The translations under genes were made by a program, and so were the position numbers. A stretch of DNA of 64,000 nt, from assembly GCA_022495995.1 (NCBI GenBank), contig JAFEMH010006930.1, forward strand, positions 44,220-108,219. Reading direction: 5' to 3'. The notes beneath the pieces were generated by a model that saw nothing but the letters and a program-made list of their open reading frames with translations, searched no databases and was not told the origin of the DNA. Shown one piece after another: positions 41,452 through 52,566 of the stretch (its first letter is position 1; the number at the start of each line of letters is the position of its first letter). Origin of the DNA: Adenophora triphylla var. japonica. Lineage: Eukaryota; Streptophyta; Magnoliopsida; Asterales; Campanulaceae.

Positions 41452-42930
41452 TTAGATATCACACAAGCCAAGAGACTTCCTCAAGGAGGAAAATCTCTCC
41501 AAATCTAATGCCTTTGTAAATATATCAGCCAATTGATTTTCAGTCCCAACAAATTCCAGACACACAGTTTTTTGTTCTACAAGATCTCTGATGAAATGAT
41601 GTCTAATATTAATGTGCTTTGTTCTAGAATGTTGGACAGGATTTTTAGATATGTCCAAGGCACTTTTGTTATCACAAAAAGCAGTCAAAACTTTGCTATT
41701 TAATCCATAATTTTTTAGCATTTGATTCATCCAAAGTAATTGTGTGCAGCAACTCCCAAGGGCAACATATTCAGCCTCAGCAGTGGACAAGGACACACAA
41801 TTTTGCTTCCTACTATACCAAGACACAAGGTTATTTCCTAGGTAGAAACATTCACCTGTGGTACTCTTTCTATCATCACTATTTCCAGCCCAATCAGAAT
41901 CAGTGTACCCAACCAAATTGGTGTTTGTTTCCTTGGAGTAATGCAGACCTAGGTTCACAGTCCCACTCACATATCTAATGATTCTTTTCAAGGCTTTAAG
42001 ATGGGACACTTTAGGGTTGGCTTGGTATCTTGCACAGAGACATACACTGTACATAATGTCAGGTCTACTTGCAGTGAGGTAAAGCAAACTTCCTATCATG
42101 CTTCTATAAAGGGTTTGATCAACACTCTCACCATCTAAATCATGACTTAGCTTTTGGGAAGATCCCATAGGGGTTCTTTGATGTGAAGAGTGTTCAAGTT
42201 CAAACTTTTTCACAAGATTCTTGGCATACTTAGACTGTGAAATGAACATGCCATCTTTGAATTGCTTAATCTGTAAGCCTAAGAAAAAATTCAACTCACC
42301 TACCATACTCATCTCAAATGTGGAAGTCATGCTATCCACAAATTCAGCTAGCATAGGGTCAGAATTTGACCCAAACACAATATCATCTACATAGATTTGT
42401 GCCACAAGAATCTCCTTTTTGTTTTTCCTCACAAACAAGGTTTTGTCAACCTCACCTCTCTTGAATCCTAGTTGAAGCAAATGGTCAGTCAATCTACCAT
42501 ACCAAGCTCTAGGGGCTTGCTTTAGACCATACAGAGCTTTCTTTAGCTTATACACATAATTAGGATACTTGGAGTCCACAAAGCCTTTAGGTTGTTCAAC
42601 ATAGGCTTCCTCATTTAATATCCCATTTAGAAAAGCACTCTTAACATCCATTTGATGCAGAGTAATCTTGAGGTAACAAGCAATGGCTAATAAAAGCCTA
42701 ATGGACTCAATTCTTGCAACAGGAGCAAATGTCTCCTCAAAATCAATTCCTTCAATTTGAGTGTAACCTTGAGCAACTAACCTAGCTTTATTTCTAGTTA
42801 TCACACCTTGCTCATCAGTTTTGTTCTTGAAAATCCATTTGGTTCCTATGACATTACCATGTGAGGGTCTAGGAACAAGAGTCCATACCTCATTCTTTTC
42901 AAATTGAATCAATTCATCTTGCATAGCCAT
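41452..42930 (-). CDS. Reverse transcriptase-RNase H of the Sirevirus element
   Basis: This is an open frame of 492 codons. RT motif A is MDVKSAFLNG, motif B region LYGLKQAPRAWY, and the catalytic YVDD lies in QIYVDDIVFGS. RNase H has D in GYTDSDWAG, E in STAEAEY and D in FCDNKSALDISKN. The frame ends SLRKSLGLCDI with a stop at 41452. It is intact, but upstream a TAG at about 42931-42933 (after EALKDAD, where related proteins have Trp) separates it from integrase. The native polyprotein is therefore interrupted just before this domain. Confidence 0.9.
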   Translation of the reverse strand: MAMQDELIQFEKNEVWTLVPRPSHGNVIGTKWIFKNKTDEQGVITRNKARLVAQGYTQIEGIDFEETFAPVARIESIRLLLAIACYLKITLHQMDVKSAFLNGILNEEAYVEQPKGFVDSKYPNYVYKLKKALYGLKQAPRAWYGRLTDHLLQLGFKRGEVDKTLFVRKNKKEILVAQIYVDDIVFGSNSDPMLAEFVDSMTSTFEMSMVGELNFFLGLQIKQFKDGMFISQSKYAKNLVKKFELEHSSHQRTPMGSSQKLSHDLDGESVDQTLYRSMIGSLLYLTASRPDIMYSVCLCARYQANPKVSHLKALKRIIRYVSGTVNLGLHYSKETNTNLVGYTDSDWAGNSDDRKSTTGECFYLGNNLVSWYSRKQNCVSLSTAEAEYVALGSCCTQLLWMNQMLKNYGLNSKVLTAFCDNKSALDISKNPVQHSRTKHINIRHHFIRDLVEQKTVCLEFVGTENQLADIFTKALDLERFSSLRKSLGLCDI

Positions 42931-42933
42931 AAT

Positions 42934-45517
42934 CTAGTCAGCATCTTTCAATGCTTCAGCAACATTTTTAGGTTCAATTTTAGAAACAAAACAACAGAAA
43001 CTTACCTGGGAGTATGCTGAGGAGCAACTCCATAAACCAGCCATCTTTCTATAATCAACTTTGTCCTTTTGTCTAGTTCTCACTTGAGCATGCACATCTC
43101 CCACAACTTGTGAAGTGGGGTGGTTTTTTCTGAATTTTAGAAGGAATATCCTTTGATCTATCCACACACTCATTCACATTACCTTCTGGAGCATCATCCT
43201 GATCAGAATCAGAGGAACTGTCCTCAGTTACAGGAGTTTGAGTGGATGTGGGAGTAGATGTGGGTTCAGATGTGGAGCCAAATGTGTCCACATCCTTGGT
43301 TACATCCTTATCAGGTTCAACATTTTTATCAACACTGGAAGCTTCTTTTGATTTTTCAGCACCTGTTTCTTCATCCTTCCAGTCCAGCAAGCAACCTGAA
43401 ACATCATCCTCAGCAGTCTTGAGGTTAAGATCAAGTGAGTCATCAAATTTAACATTAGCAGATTCCATAATGGTCTTAGTTTTGAGATTGAAAACTCTGT
43501 AAGCTCTACTGTTTGAGGAATAGCCCATGAAAATTGCTTTGTCACTCTTTGAATCAAACTTGGACAGGTATTCTCTATCATTGAGAATATAACAAACACA
43601 TCCAAACACATGAAAATATTTCACAGTTGGTTTCTTTCCAAGGAGGATTTGATATGGGGTGACAGTACTACCAATCCTTAGGAACACCCTATTGCCAATG
43701 TGGCAAGCAGTGTTTAAAGCTTCTGCCCAAAATTTCTTGGACAAGTTCTTGGAACTTAGCATGACCCTAGCCATTTCTTGCAAGGTTCTATTCTTTCTTT
43801 CAGCAATTCCATTTTGCTGTGGGGTGATTGGTGCAGAAAACTCATGAGTGATTCACTTAGAATTGCAAAAATTGGTGAACATTTGATTCTCATATTCAGT
43901 GCCATGGTCAGACCTTATTCTTACAGTCTTAAGGCCATAAAGGTTTCTCACCCTTTTGTATCAATTCTTGAATTCTCCAATTGTTTCTGACTTTTCTCTT
44001 AAGAACATTACCCAAGTGTACCTAGAATAATCATCAACACACACAAAGGCATACTTTTTCCTACCAAAGCTTTCTACTTCAATAGGTCCCATTAAATCAG
44101 TGTGAATCATCTCCAAACATCTAGTTGTGGAGCATTGTTGGACCTTTTTATGTGATGCTTTTGTTTGTTTTCCCTTTTGACATGAACCACAGACATCAGG
44201 GTTCTTGAAGTTCAGTTTAGGGAGGTCTTTAATGGCTTCAAACCTTTGAAGTTCTTCCAGAGTTCTACAGCTAGCATGCCCTAATTTTTGGTGCCACAAA
44301 TTGACATCATTAGCTTTTGAGCTTAGGCAAGAAAGATTGTCACCAAATTGGTAACAATTATCAGCAGATCTAGGACCAGTAAACACACATTTATTATCCT
44401 TATCAAACACTTCACACAAGTGCTTATCAAACTTCACAAAAAGGTCATCATCACACAGTTGACTGATGCTTATTAGGTTGGCTTTCAAGCCTTCCACATG
44501 GTACACATTGTGCAATTTTGGGAGACCCTTGACATCTAGGGTTCCTTTCCCAACAATCTTTCTTTGAGCACCTCCACCAAAATTTACTTTCCCTCCATTT
44601 ATTATTTCATAATCAAGAAGGACTGCTTGGTTTCCAGTCATGTGCCTAGAGCACCCACTATCAAAATACCAAGAGCCAGAGACAGTACTCTTAAGGGAAG
44701 AGTAAACAACATTGCAGGTGGTAATTGGTTTGGCCACCCACTGTTTAACAGTTTTCTTTTTGGGTTGCAGAGGTCTCAGATTGACAGGATGTGTGTTAGG
44801 ATGTGCACACATCTTCCCACACATCTGAGGCTGTTTGAAATTACCAGATTTTTTATCAGCCTTGAGTTTGTAACAGAAGGGCCTAATGTGACCAGGGGTT
44901 AGGCAGTAATGACAAATGTAATGCCTCTTCCTTGGTCTCTTCTCACTCAGAATGACTTTTTCTTTAAAAGCTTGTTTTTTCACAATTTTTGAGGTAGAAG
45001 CCTCACATCCCTCCTTTACAAAATTATTTTCAAAACCTATACCAATTTTGTCACGTTGACCCATAGAAAAAGCTTCTTCCATTTTCATTTTACTTTTGTT
45101 TAACTTAGTAAAAGTATTTTCAGCTTGTTCACATTCATTCTTGAATTTTTCAAGGTCAACTTCTCTTTTGGTCACAAGGACTTCAAGTCTTGCAATGGTA
45201 TCTTTTTGAGCATCATTTTCTTTTGAAAGTACAGATTTTTCATCTTCACAAGTAGCCAATTTATCAGAAAGAGATTTGTTTACCTTAACAAGTACCTCAA
45301 TTTTGTCCAATCTTTTCATCCAATCTGTATGCAGCTCCTTGTATGTGGCAAAAAGTTCCTCATAGGGAATGTCCCTTTCTTCATCTTCATCATCTGAATC
45401 TCCTTTGACAGAGAAACAGTTCGGCACCGTTCGGATGTGACACCGGATGTGTACACAATCGAGCCCACATCCAAGGGATTTTCGTGAGTATATCCTTTTA
45501 TATACTCGAAAAGGCAT
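42934..45517 (-). pseudogene. Gag C terminus, protease and integrase of the Sirevirus element
   Basis: In minus order: coiled-coil gag tail (YEELFATYKELHTDW), a second zinc knuckle (CHYCLTPGHIRPFC), aspartic protease (WYFDSGCSRHMTG), integrase zinc finger (LWHQKLGHAS ... CGSCQKGKQ), and integrase core with D in MIHTDLMGP, D in SDHGTEY and E in NGIAERKN. The main frame (45517-43961) ends in a frameshift near 43961. A TGA follows in the next piece (after FCNSK, near 43855), another frame slip occurs near 43120, and a TAG ends the 42934-43173 frame. At least four lesions prevent integrase production. Confidence 0.88.
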
Positions 45518-45582
45518 TAAACACGTAATGGCAATTTAAGACAGACACATTAGCCACTTCTTCTTCCTCATCCTCACCGTCA

Positions 45583-46602
45583 CTAAGGGTAGCGAGTTAA
45601 GCTCATTCCCTTCTTTTTAAGTGTGTTAGCACACTCATTGGCATAATGACCAAAGCCACGACATGCCCTACATTGGACAGATTCGAGATGATTTATTTTC
45701 AAAACTTGGTTTCTTGAATCCAAAGTGTCGGTGCTAGGTTTTGGCTTTTCGGCGATCGAAGTAGGTCTATTGGGGAATTTGCTTATCCTTCTATTTTTCA
45801 AGATAGAACCGAATTTCTTTGAAATAAAGGCTACATCCTCATCTTCAAGATTAGACTTGTCAATTTCGGAGGATAATTCCACAAGCTCTTTTGGTAGAGC
45901 AAGCGGCACTTTTAAGGGCAAGGATCCGTGTGTTTTGTTCTTCTTCCGAGCCTCAAGGTTAAGCTCAAACACAGTCAAGATTCCTATGATAGTGTCAAGA
46001 CCTACGGTGTTTGTGTCCTTTGTTTCTTCAATCACGGCTACTTTAATGTTAAACCTCTCGTGCAAGGTCCTTAGAATCTTACTAACAAGTCTTGCATTGG
46101 AGATAGATTCTCCTAGACTTGTGCATTCATTTGAAATCTCATGAATCTTAGCAAGATATGACACAATGTCCTCAGTTTCTTCCATTCGAAGTAACTCAAA
46201 CCTATCCATTAAAATTCTAAGCCTGGTAGCCTTCACACTTGGTGCTCCCTCTCATTGAGTTTGCAATATATCCCAAGCAGTTTTGGCTATACTCTCATTA
46301 GTTATAAGCTTGTACATATTCCCAGAAACATGGCTGGAAATAGCACCCATGGCTTTTGAATTGTAATTTGCAGCTTGTATTTCATCAAGAGTCCATTGTT
46401 CTTCAGGTTTTCTTTCAAAAAAGGACTCACCAACACCAGAAGATGGTTTTTTCTCCACAGTAGGAGGTTGCCATGCAACAAGAATGCACATCCAAGCTCT
46501 CTCATCAATACTTTTGATGTAATTTCGCATCTTAGACTTCCAAAGAGAATAATTTGTGCCATCCAAGACAGGAGGCCTATTTTGGTGATTTTGGCATTCC
46601 AT
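45583..46602 (-). pseudogene. gag N-terminal region of the Sirevirus element
   Basis: The ATG at 46602 (MECQNHQNRPPVLDGTNYSL) starts after the primer site. The frame includes WMCILVAWQPP and runs to a TGA at 46252-46254, after ILQTQ. It continues in frame as EGAPSVKATRLRILMDRFEL and ends at 45583 after a CCHC knuckle (CRACRGFGHYANEC). Beyond it the frame shifts; an acidic SDGEDEEEE tract is visible in another frame at about 45585-45550. So there is one premature stop and one or two frameshifts before the next gag piece. Confidence 0.85.
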
Positions 46603-46648
46603 AATGACTACACTTTCTGGATCAACACTCAGTAATATTTCCAGAGTT

Positions 46649-46661
46649 GGCTTTGATACCA
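46649..46661 (-). promoter_or_regulatory. Primer-binding site of the Sirevirus element
   Basis: On the minus strand TGGTATCAAAGCC begins just inside the 5' LTR. It matches the common initiator-tRNA-Met primer site TGGTATCAGAGCC with one difference. Confidence 0.88.
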
Positions 46662-46662
46662 A

Positions 46663-47430
46663 TTGAAAGTTTCGTGTAGCTAGGAAACTTAGATCACACA
46701 ACAGGCAAAGGATGTGAGTACAGATGTGTCTCACAACTGTCCACACATCCACAGATAATGCAGCGGAATAAAGTAAATAAAAATAAATTAAATGCAATAA
46801 CTCAAGAATTATAAACGCTTACTGATCTGTGTGATCAGCAAACTAGGCTTACGCCCAAAAACCTTTCACTATAAAAACTTTTGTTTCTTACAAAAACAAA
46901 TAAGTGAAAAACTAAAATATGAAAATACTAAACAAGTTCTAATCACCTTCTACGATATGAACAACTCCCCTTTCCCAAGTAGGACTTATTCAATCAGAAG
47001 TAAAACAAGAGAATTTTATGAAAACCTAGATGTGAGTTACGGATGTAAGCTCACAACCTAAATACAACTCAATCGAATGCTATGAAGTAAGTGTATTTTT
47101 CTCTCTAAAAATCGCAGCTTCTCTTTGTGCTCAATGCCTGGTATTTATAGTGCACCATTGAGAAGATCTTCATGCAATCGACCTCTTCCTTTGTGAAAAT
47201 CCTTTTCCTATAAGAAAACATAAAACACACTCACAAGGAAATCAAATATTAGTAGGTTAGTCCTAATATAAAACTATGTACATAAATAAAAGATATTTAC
47301 TATATTTACAATTCCTAGTCAAAATAAAATACTTATAAATTTCCATGAAAGTCCCAAAATCTACTTATCATAATAGAGATCTTTTTAATTAAGAAAACAT
47401 AAATATGTTCCCATAAAACACACGGTTTCA
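46663..47430 (-). repeat. 5' LTR of the Sirevirus element
   Basis: It is bounded by TGAAAG on the left and GGTTTCA on the right of the plus strand, with target duplication CCAAC at 47431-47435. Differences from the 3' LTR include AAAACCGCAG to AAAATCGCAG and AGGATAC to AAAATAC, typical of methylated-cytosine decay. Confidence 0.95.
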
Positions 47431-47435
47431 CCAAC

Positions 47436-47956
47436 TTTAATTCACCTGACATGGCTCCGTATAAACTTGAACCTAGGTTGTCATTCTAGAGACTATACAA
47501 GTTTATTCGGTGACGTGAATGATGTGATTTTCAACATCTCTTTTGTGACGCGTGTCATTATTAACTGTATTAAACTTGTTCTCAGTTTATTGATGAAGCT
47601 CATCATTTTGTCTCTTTGATTTTCATAATAAATAACTTCTTGGATATAAAACTGGCTTTGATGTGAAAATGCACCTCTTTTTAGGAAATTATACAAGCAT
47701 GTTTAAATTCGCTCTCTGATCTTATGCTTTTTGTGACACCAAAATTGAGTGACGTAGGTATGTTAAAGTCACTCTTTGTTCTTATGTTTTCATAACTTAA
47801 ACTTCACCTAATGATATGAGTTTGCTTTTGTCAGAACAAATCTTATAATAAGCACAAAGTAAGAAAATAATTACAATATATTGAAAAATAAATTACAACA
47901 TAAAATTAAACGAGGAGAAATCGTAGGAGAAAATTGTTTGATAATCTTTTTGATGT
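47436..47956. other. Unassigned sequence right of the Sirevirus element
   Basis: The stretch is AT-rich with no domain-bearing ORF. It continues the pre-insertion sequence from 37012, that is, the intron-like DNA after the PDS5-like exon. No further PDS5 exon is seen. Confidence 0.45.
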
Positions 47957-48854
47957 TGTTCAAGTCGTGTGTGACACACTCTTCTTAAGACAAATTCGTC
48001 CCCTCACCGAGTTGTGCTTGAGATTAAACGGGATATTCGTCTCCCAGGATAAAACGGACAGACCGGACGGTGGTTGCACAATAATACCTCAGGTGAACTG
48101 AAGTTAGATGCTTGGACAATATCACCACTAATGCAATGCACGAAGCCAAAAGAAAAAAATACTCAATATACTGAGAAAATGGATTGAGATTATGGAAATC
48201 AGTTTATCTTGTGTTGTTGTTGTTCTTCCCTTTATATAGTAGCCAAGGAAATCAAAACTGCTAGAAAATTAAAACCCTTTTTAATTTCCTTAATCACTGC
48301 ATTTATTGCGGCAGTTACACAGGCTGTTGAAATCATCAGAAACGTTTCTGGCACGCGGCTGCTGGTGCACACGCTGCTGGTGCCCACACTGCTGGTGCCC
48401 AAGCTGCTGATGCTCACGCTCCTGGTGCCCAAGCTGCTGATGCTCACGCTGCTGGTGCCCAGGTACTGCTGGTGTCCAGGCGCTGCTGGTGTCCAGTTAC
48501 AATGGGTTAAGTGAAAAAAAGAATGTAGAAAGTGGGCTAGCGCGAGTAGTCCAATTTGTAGCTACATTGCCTCTATGCTCCACAATCTTACTCCCTACTA
48601 AAGTGTAGGAGTATATAAACTAATATCATTTTACATTCCTTTCCAATGTGGGATAACCACATTTTCCACTTTTAACCCACTTACTTTGAGCCTTAATATC
48701 TCATTAATCTATCAACCATTTTGGACAAATTAATATATAATTTCAACGTTCTCATGGAGTAGAACACAATCCAACAATCAATTTGGTCATTTAAAAAACA
48801 ACCCATTTAGGAAATAATACATTATTTCCTTCAAACACACATATTTTTCCAACA
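47957..48854 (-). repeat. Probable LTR of a second copia element (minus strand)
   Basis: On the minus strand it begins TGTTGGAAAAATATG, directly after a polypurine tract CATGTGGGGGAT, a standard copia 3' junction. A TATA-like TTTATATACTCC lies at about 48611. The far end is less sure; I place it at TGTTCAAG (47957), where TGTT/AACA would close the LTR. No target duplication is confirmed. A GCTGCTGGTGC minisatellite sits inside. Confidence 0.6.
48356..48502. repeat. 15-bp GCTGCTGGTGCCCA minisatellite
   Basis: About nine units based on GCTGCTG(G/A)TGC(C/T)CA(C/A) are repeated at 15-bp spacing, later becoming GCTGCTGGTGTCCAG. The length is a multiple of three, so the plus-strand frame 48209-48514 stays open with a Leu/Pro/Val-rich repeat. 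It is probably not a protein, since it lies inside an LTR. Confidence 0.85.
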
Positions 48855-49234
48855 ATCCCCCACATGAAGGAAATAATGAGGAAATGGTGATAAAGTCCGG
48901 CAGACGAAAACTTGCATACGAAGATGTGGGAATGCCCATTGAATCTTCGCTCGTACAAGCATATTTACTCTATTCACAAATCGATAGACGTGATGTCCTT
49001 GAATCGTTATGCTTTTTGTGTGGCCGATCATATGCTTGACACAAGTAACGTCCTAACATACTTCAATTCTCATAGCTATGTTCAATCATGACCCTGAATA
49101 TATGCCTGGTTCTGTGAGAGGGTCTAAGAATTGAGCCTCACACAATTCTCCTCGAAGCGGCCCCACTTCTCTCTCACATAGGTGATTTCTTAAAGGTAAC
49201 CCGTATTACCCCGCTCGAATTTTCGACGCGTAAG
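48855..49234 (-). mobile_element. 3' internal remnant of the second copia element
   Basis: The polypurine tract (48855-48866, ATCCCCCACATG on the plus strand) and about 370 bp of untranslated internal sequence remain. They are cut off at 49235 by the LTR of Tat element 2. The rest of this copia element would lie beyond the window. Confidence 0.55.
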
Positions 49235-49322
49235 TGTGAGTACCCCGATCCGAACTCAAGTTTTGGATTCAATTTAATTTGGGCTTACACTAATTGCTAA
49301 GAAGCAATTAAAGTCCAAAAAT

Positions 49323-49572
49323 CCCAGCAGCCCACCAATCCATTGGGCCTGCCAGCCACTTGGCCCATTATGGCCAAAAGATGTACGCTGTCGGACGACA
49401 TGGACACTAAGGCGGTTTAACTGCCTATGTCGTGCGACATAAGAAGCCCCAGCAGCCCACCAATCCATTGGCCCTGCCAGTCACTTGGCCCATTATGGCC
49501 AAAATGTGTACGCTGTCGTCCGACAAGGGCCACTAAGGCGGTTTAACTGCCTATGTCGTGCGACATAAGAAG
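49323..49572 (+). repeat. 125-bp duplication carrying promoter palindromes
   Basis: Two tandem units start CCCAGCAGCCCACCAATCCA and end CATAAGAAG. Each contains a pair of palindromes: TGTCGGACGACA (49389-49400) with ATGTCGTGCGACAT (49427-49440), then TGTCGTCCGACA (49514-49525) with ATGTCGTGCGACAT (49553-49566). The units differ at few positions, so the duplication is fairly recent. Confidence 0.9.
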
Positions 49573-49597
49573 CCCCATCAGGATGCCTATAAATAGA
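49553..49597 (+). promoter_or_regulatory. LTR core promoter: palindrome plus TATA box (Tat element 2)
   Basis: ATGTCGTGCGACAT (49553-49566) has arms ATGTCG/CGACAT. TATAAATAG starts at 49588. The centre-to-TATA distance is 28.5 bp, identical to element 1. Further copies lie downstream in the LTR at 50255-50268 and, decayed, at about 50288-50301. Confidence 0.7.
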
Positions 49598-51008
49598 AGG
49601 CATGGCTGATCATTTGGAGAGGAGGCAAGGAAGAGAGCCAAAGTGAGGGTCCAAACTCTGAGAGGAATATCAGTAAAATAGGGGAAACTCTTGCCAAATA
49701 GAGTCTCTCCCTCTCTCTCACACACACACATTCACCTCCCTCCTCACACACACACACTTCAAGGTCAAGACTCCAAGAAGCTTCCTTTGGTGGTGATTGA
49801 AGGGGTAGACACCATACTATTGGTGATTCTACTTCGTGGACTACAATAGGTAGACCCTAAACCTCTCTCTTCCTTTAAATAAAGTCTTTAAATATACCTT
49901 GCATGCATACTTGCTCTCTTACCATGTAGAAATTGGGATTTTGCATGACAAAGGTGGTGGAGAAGTGAATCTTCAATATTCACTTCTCCCCACCTCAGAT
50001 CTGGACATTTGGTGGTACACACACCAATAAAGTTTCAATCTTTGCCTAGCTACATTGGGTTAGGAAGTAATGGCTACTTCAAAGTGGCCAAAATCATGTG
50101 ATTTATCACACTTTGGCCACTAAAGCCACGTGATCTTCCCACAATACCCATATTATAGTATTATATTACTGTCTACAGTCAATAAATATGCTTGGTTTGC
50201 TTGGGGAACAAAGGAGGAACCAAACAGACTGAAGGGCACTGAAACAGGCTCCCCATGTCGTGCGACATAAGTCTCCATGGAGACCCTGTGTCATACGACA
50301 TGGGACTCCCAGAAGGCTGCAAAGCCATTCTTGGACTTCAAAATCTGTTAGGCCTATCCCTTTGTGACTCAAAGCCTACCTAAGCACCTTCCGGCTCATA
50401 AAGCCACTATTTGGGTGCCTAAACTCAGTTTGGACGCAACCCACTTGACGGAAGAGGATCACCATATGACATAGAAGACTTCAAAAGACTCTATGTCATG
50501 TTACATCCGTGTCGACAAAGCCTATCGTGACTTTGTCCACTCCCATCAACCCCAAACTGAGTTCTAGACCACTAAATAGTGTCCTAAATGAGCAAAATAA
50601 TGTCTTTTCATTTCTCGAGTAGCTTTACCTCTGTAAGGGACAATCTGTCTCAAAACCTCTGCCTTGTGATAAAAGATATCACGTGTAAAAAGGGTGCGGC
50701 CCCCTATCATGGCTTGCAAGTTGTATTCAGTTCCATCCCATTAATGAAATCCAAGGCTTGCACACCTTACTTGTTGACACACATCGCACACACATTTTGA
50801 ATGTCCATATTTGTCCAAACGTTGATTGAAAGTCCCGAAAGGGGCGTGTTGGGTGAACTCTCTAGTTCTTCCCAACACGTAACCAGACTCCCGGACTCAA
50901 AATCTCTTAAAATCAGGTTTTTCAATGTTTTCCTCTAAAAACGGCGTGGCGACTCACAAAAAAAGAAGAAATATCATTCAATATTTTTTCGGGCGAGCGT
51001 TCATTCAG

Positions 51009-51026
51009 TGGCGACTCTACTGGGGA
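51009..51026 (+). promoter_or_regulatory. Primer-binding site of Tat element 2
   Basis: TGGCGACTCTACTGGGGA lies two bases after the LTR end. It matches the element 1 site except at two positions. The same tRNA is presumably used. Confidence 0.8.
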
Positions 51027-51027
51027 C

Positions 51028-52566
51028 GTTGAAAAACTTTTTGTTCTAAAAAGTGAAGACGATACTTGGTATATAGGTGGAAACCACTAATCTTCCTGTA
51101 TCGCTCCCTAACCCGGGGCTTGGGATAAATGGTGGTCTAACAATCCCACGTACCAGTATCATTCTTCTATTTTCTAAAAGAAGAAAGGTTTTTCTTAAAG
51201 AGAGTCTAACTTTCTCCAAATCAACTTGGACAAATTTTTCATTCTTCTTGTGTGTGCATCTGTGTCATGTTGTGTGCTTTGCCTTGATTCCATGCTCTAT
51301 CATGCTTTGGTATGTGATACTATCGAGAGCCGGGGCTCTTTTCCTTTTTTGCTACTTGCTTGTTCCGTCAAAGTAGAACAGGGCAGAAAGATACAGGACT
51401 ACAGCTGCTAGTAAATTCTGACATTTGGGGCAGTCCCCTTTTGTCATGCTTTGACTCATTCTTTTACTTTTTCTTTGCATACTGCATTAAAAAAAAAAAA
51501 AACCTTTTGCAAAAAAAGCAAAAAAAAATATATTTTCTAGAAAATACCTTCACACTACTCGCACGCTACCTGCACATAGAGTTAGAACCCGAGAGTGTAC
51601 GGACGGCATCGCGGACAGTGACATGTTTCGCTTACGCTTGAGCGCCTAAAGTCCTCATAGCCTGTGAGTCAGCCAACACTTGTCCGTGACACACTTTCTA
51701 CCGTGACCGGTTGGTTTTTGGCCAATACTTTTCAAAACATTTTAAACTCGGTTTTTCAAAATTTTTCTCACAAAGTCCGAGTCATGCTTCGTCTTTGAAA
51801 ACCTTGGCATACTCTCCCTCTTCGTGTCGAAATCATGACATAATTCCAACGTAAGTACACGTTAAGATCTCTACATATCTCGACGTAGGTACATATCGAT
51901 TTCTTGGCCTGGCTTCGTGAGAAGTCATGACGCGTTCTCGACATGTGTCAACACGGGACCATGTCGATTTCTTAACGCATACTAACAAGAGTTATGCCGA
52001 AATTTCGCCACCAAGTGACGAGAGGCCATGCCAGATTTCCAACTCGAAAAAAAAAAGAGGTCATTGCGGTCTCGTACGTTCAAACGTACGTTTGACCCTC
52101 TCTCCTCCCGAGTTTAGACAGTGACTTGGACTTGGTTTTGAAAACCCCGAGTTTGACTTGTTTTGGCTCGTATGCCCATAGGTTCGTTCTCCCTTTCGGT
52201 CGGTGGGTTCCACGTGCCCTATAGGACCTCTGCCGGGATTGTCCATCCCGGAGGTGCAATACAGGTGGAATACAGGGGGTCTATAGACGTAGTGATGGAA
52301 CCCACTGATCCAGGAATAGAGTAGAATGCGAAAAAGAAGATTTCCCCCTTTTCCAACCATTCCTAGGACTAATAAAAATCATTTAAAAAAAAAGAAGATA
52401 TATATAAAAAAAACGAGCATATGCATGAGTCCGTCCTCATCCTATCCTCTCCCCCACCTAAAACCGTTCTCTCCCCCTTTCAGCGAGCAAGTATTGGGTC
52501 AGAGCTCCGGGTGGTCGGTTAATCAGTCTCTCTCCAGTCAGGGATTCATTCTCAGCAGTCTCAGAA
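51028..52566 (+). other. Untranslated leader of Tat element 2
   Basis: No coding domain is seen in these 1.5 kb. It includes a segment CACTTGTCCGTGACACACTT near 51677 and a block at 52193-52352, both conserved with element 1 (CCTATAGGACC, ATACAGGTGGAATAC, ATAGACGTAGTGATGG). The acceptor CTCAG ending at 52564 is two bases before the gag ATG, as part of the proposed leader intron from 49850. Confidence 0.6.

Larger units (their letters stand above)
37013..47430 (-). mobile_element. Sirevirus (SIRE/Maximus-type) Ty1/copia retrotransposon
   Basis: The 10,418-bp element is read on the minus strand. LTRs of 768 bp (46663-47430, 5') and 767 bp (37013-37779, 3') start TG and end CA, and are flanked by CCAAC at 37008-37012 and 47431-47435. 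Order: primer site, gag with two CCHC knuckles, protease, integrase, RT-RNase H, then an extra ORF of about 750 codons before the polypurine tract. That order and the multiple AGGGGGAG tracts fit Sireviruses. The LTRs differ at roughly a dozen positions, mostly transitions, so it is young. Several stops and frameshifts in gag and integrase make it non-autonomous. Confidence 0.95.
49235..51007 (+). repeat. 5' LTR of Tat element 2
   Basis: It starts TGTGAGTACCCCGATCC and ends CGTTCATTCA just before the primer site. A 125-bp direct duplication (from 49323 and 49448) lies upstream of the TATA box (TATAAATAGAAGG, 49588). A donor-like AATAG|GTAGACC has GT at 49850. The 3' LTR is outside the window, so the left boundary rests on comparison with the other Tat LTRs (TGTAAGT starts). 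The bases before it, GTAAG, may be the target duplication. Confidence 0.82.

Noticed and set aside
48209..48514. Plus-strand ORF of 101 codons with a Leu/Val/Pro repeat
   Set aside because: It translates the 15-bp minisatellite within an LTR; no start context or conservation can be shown.
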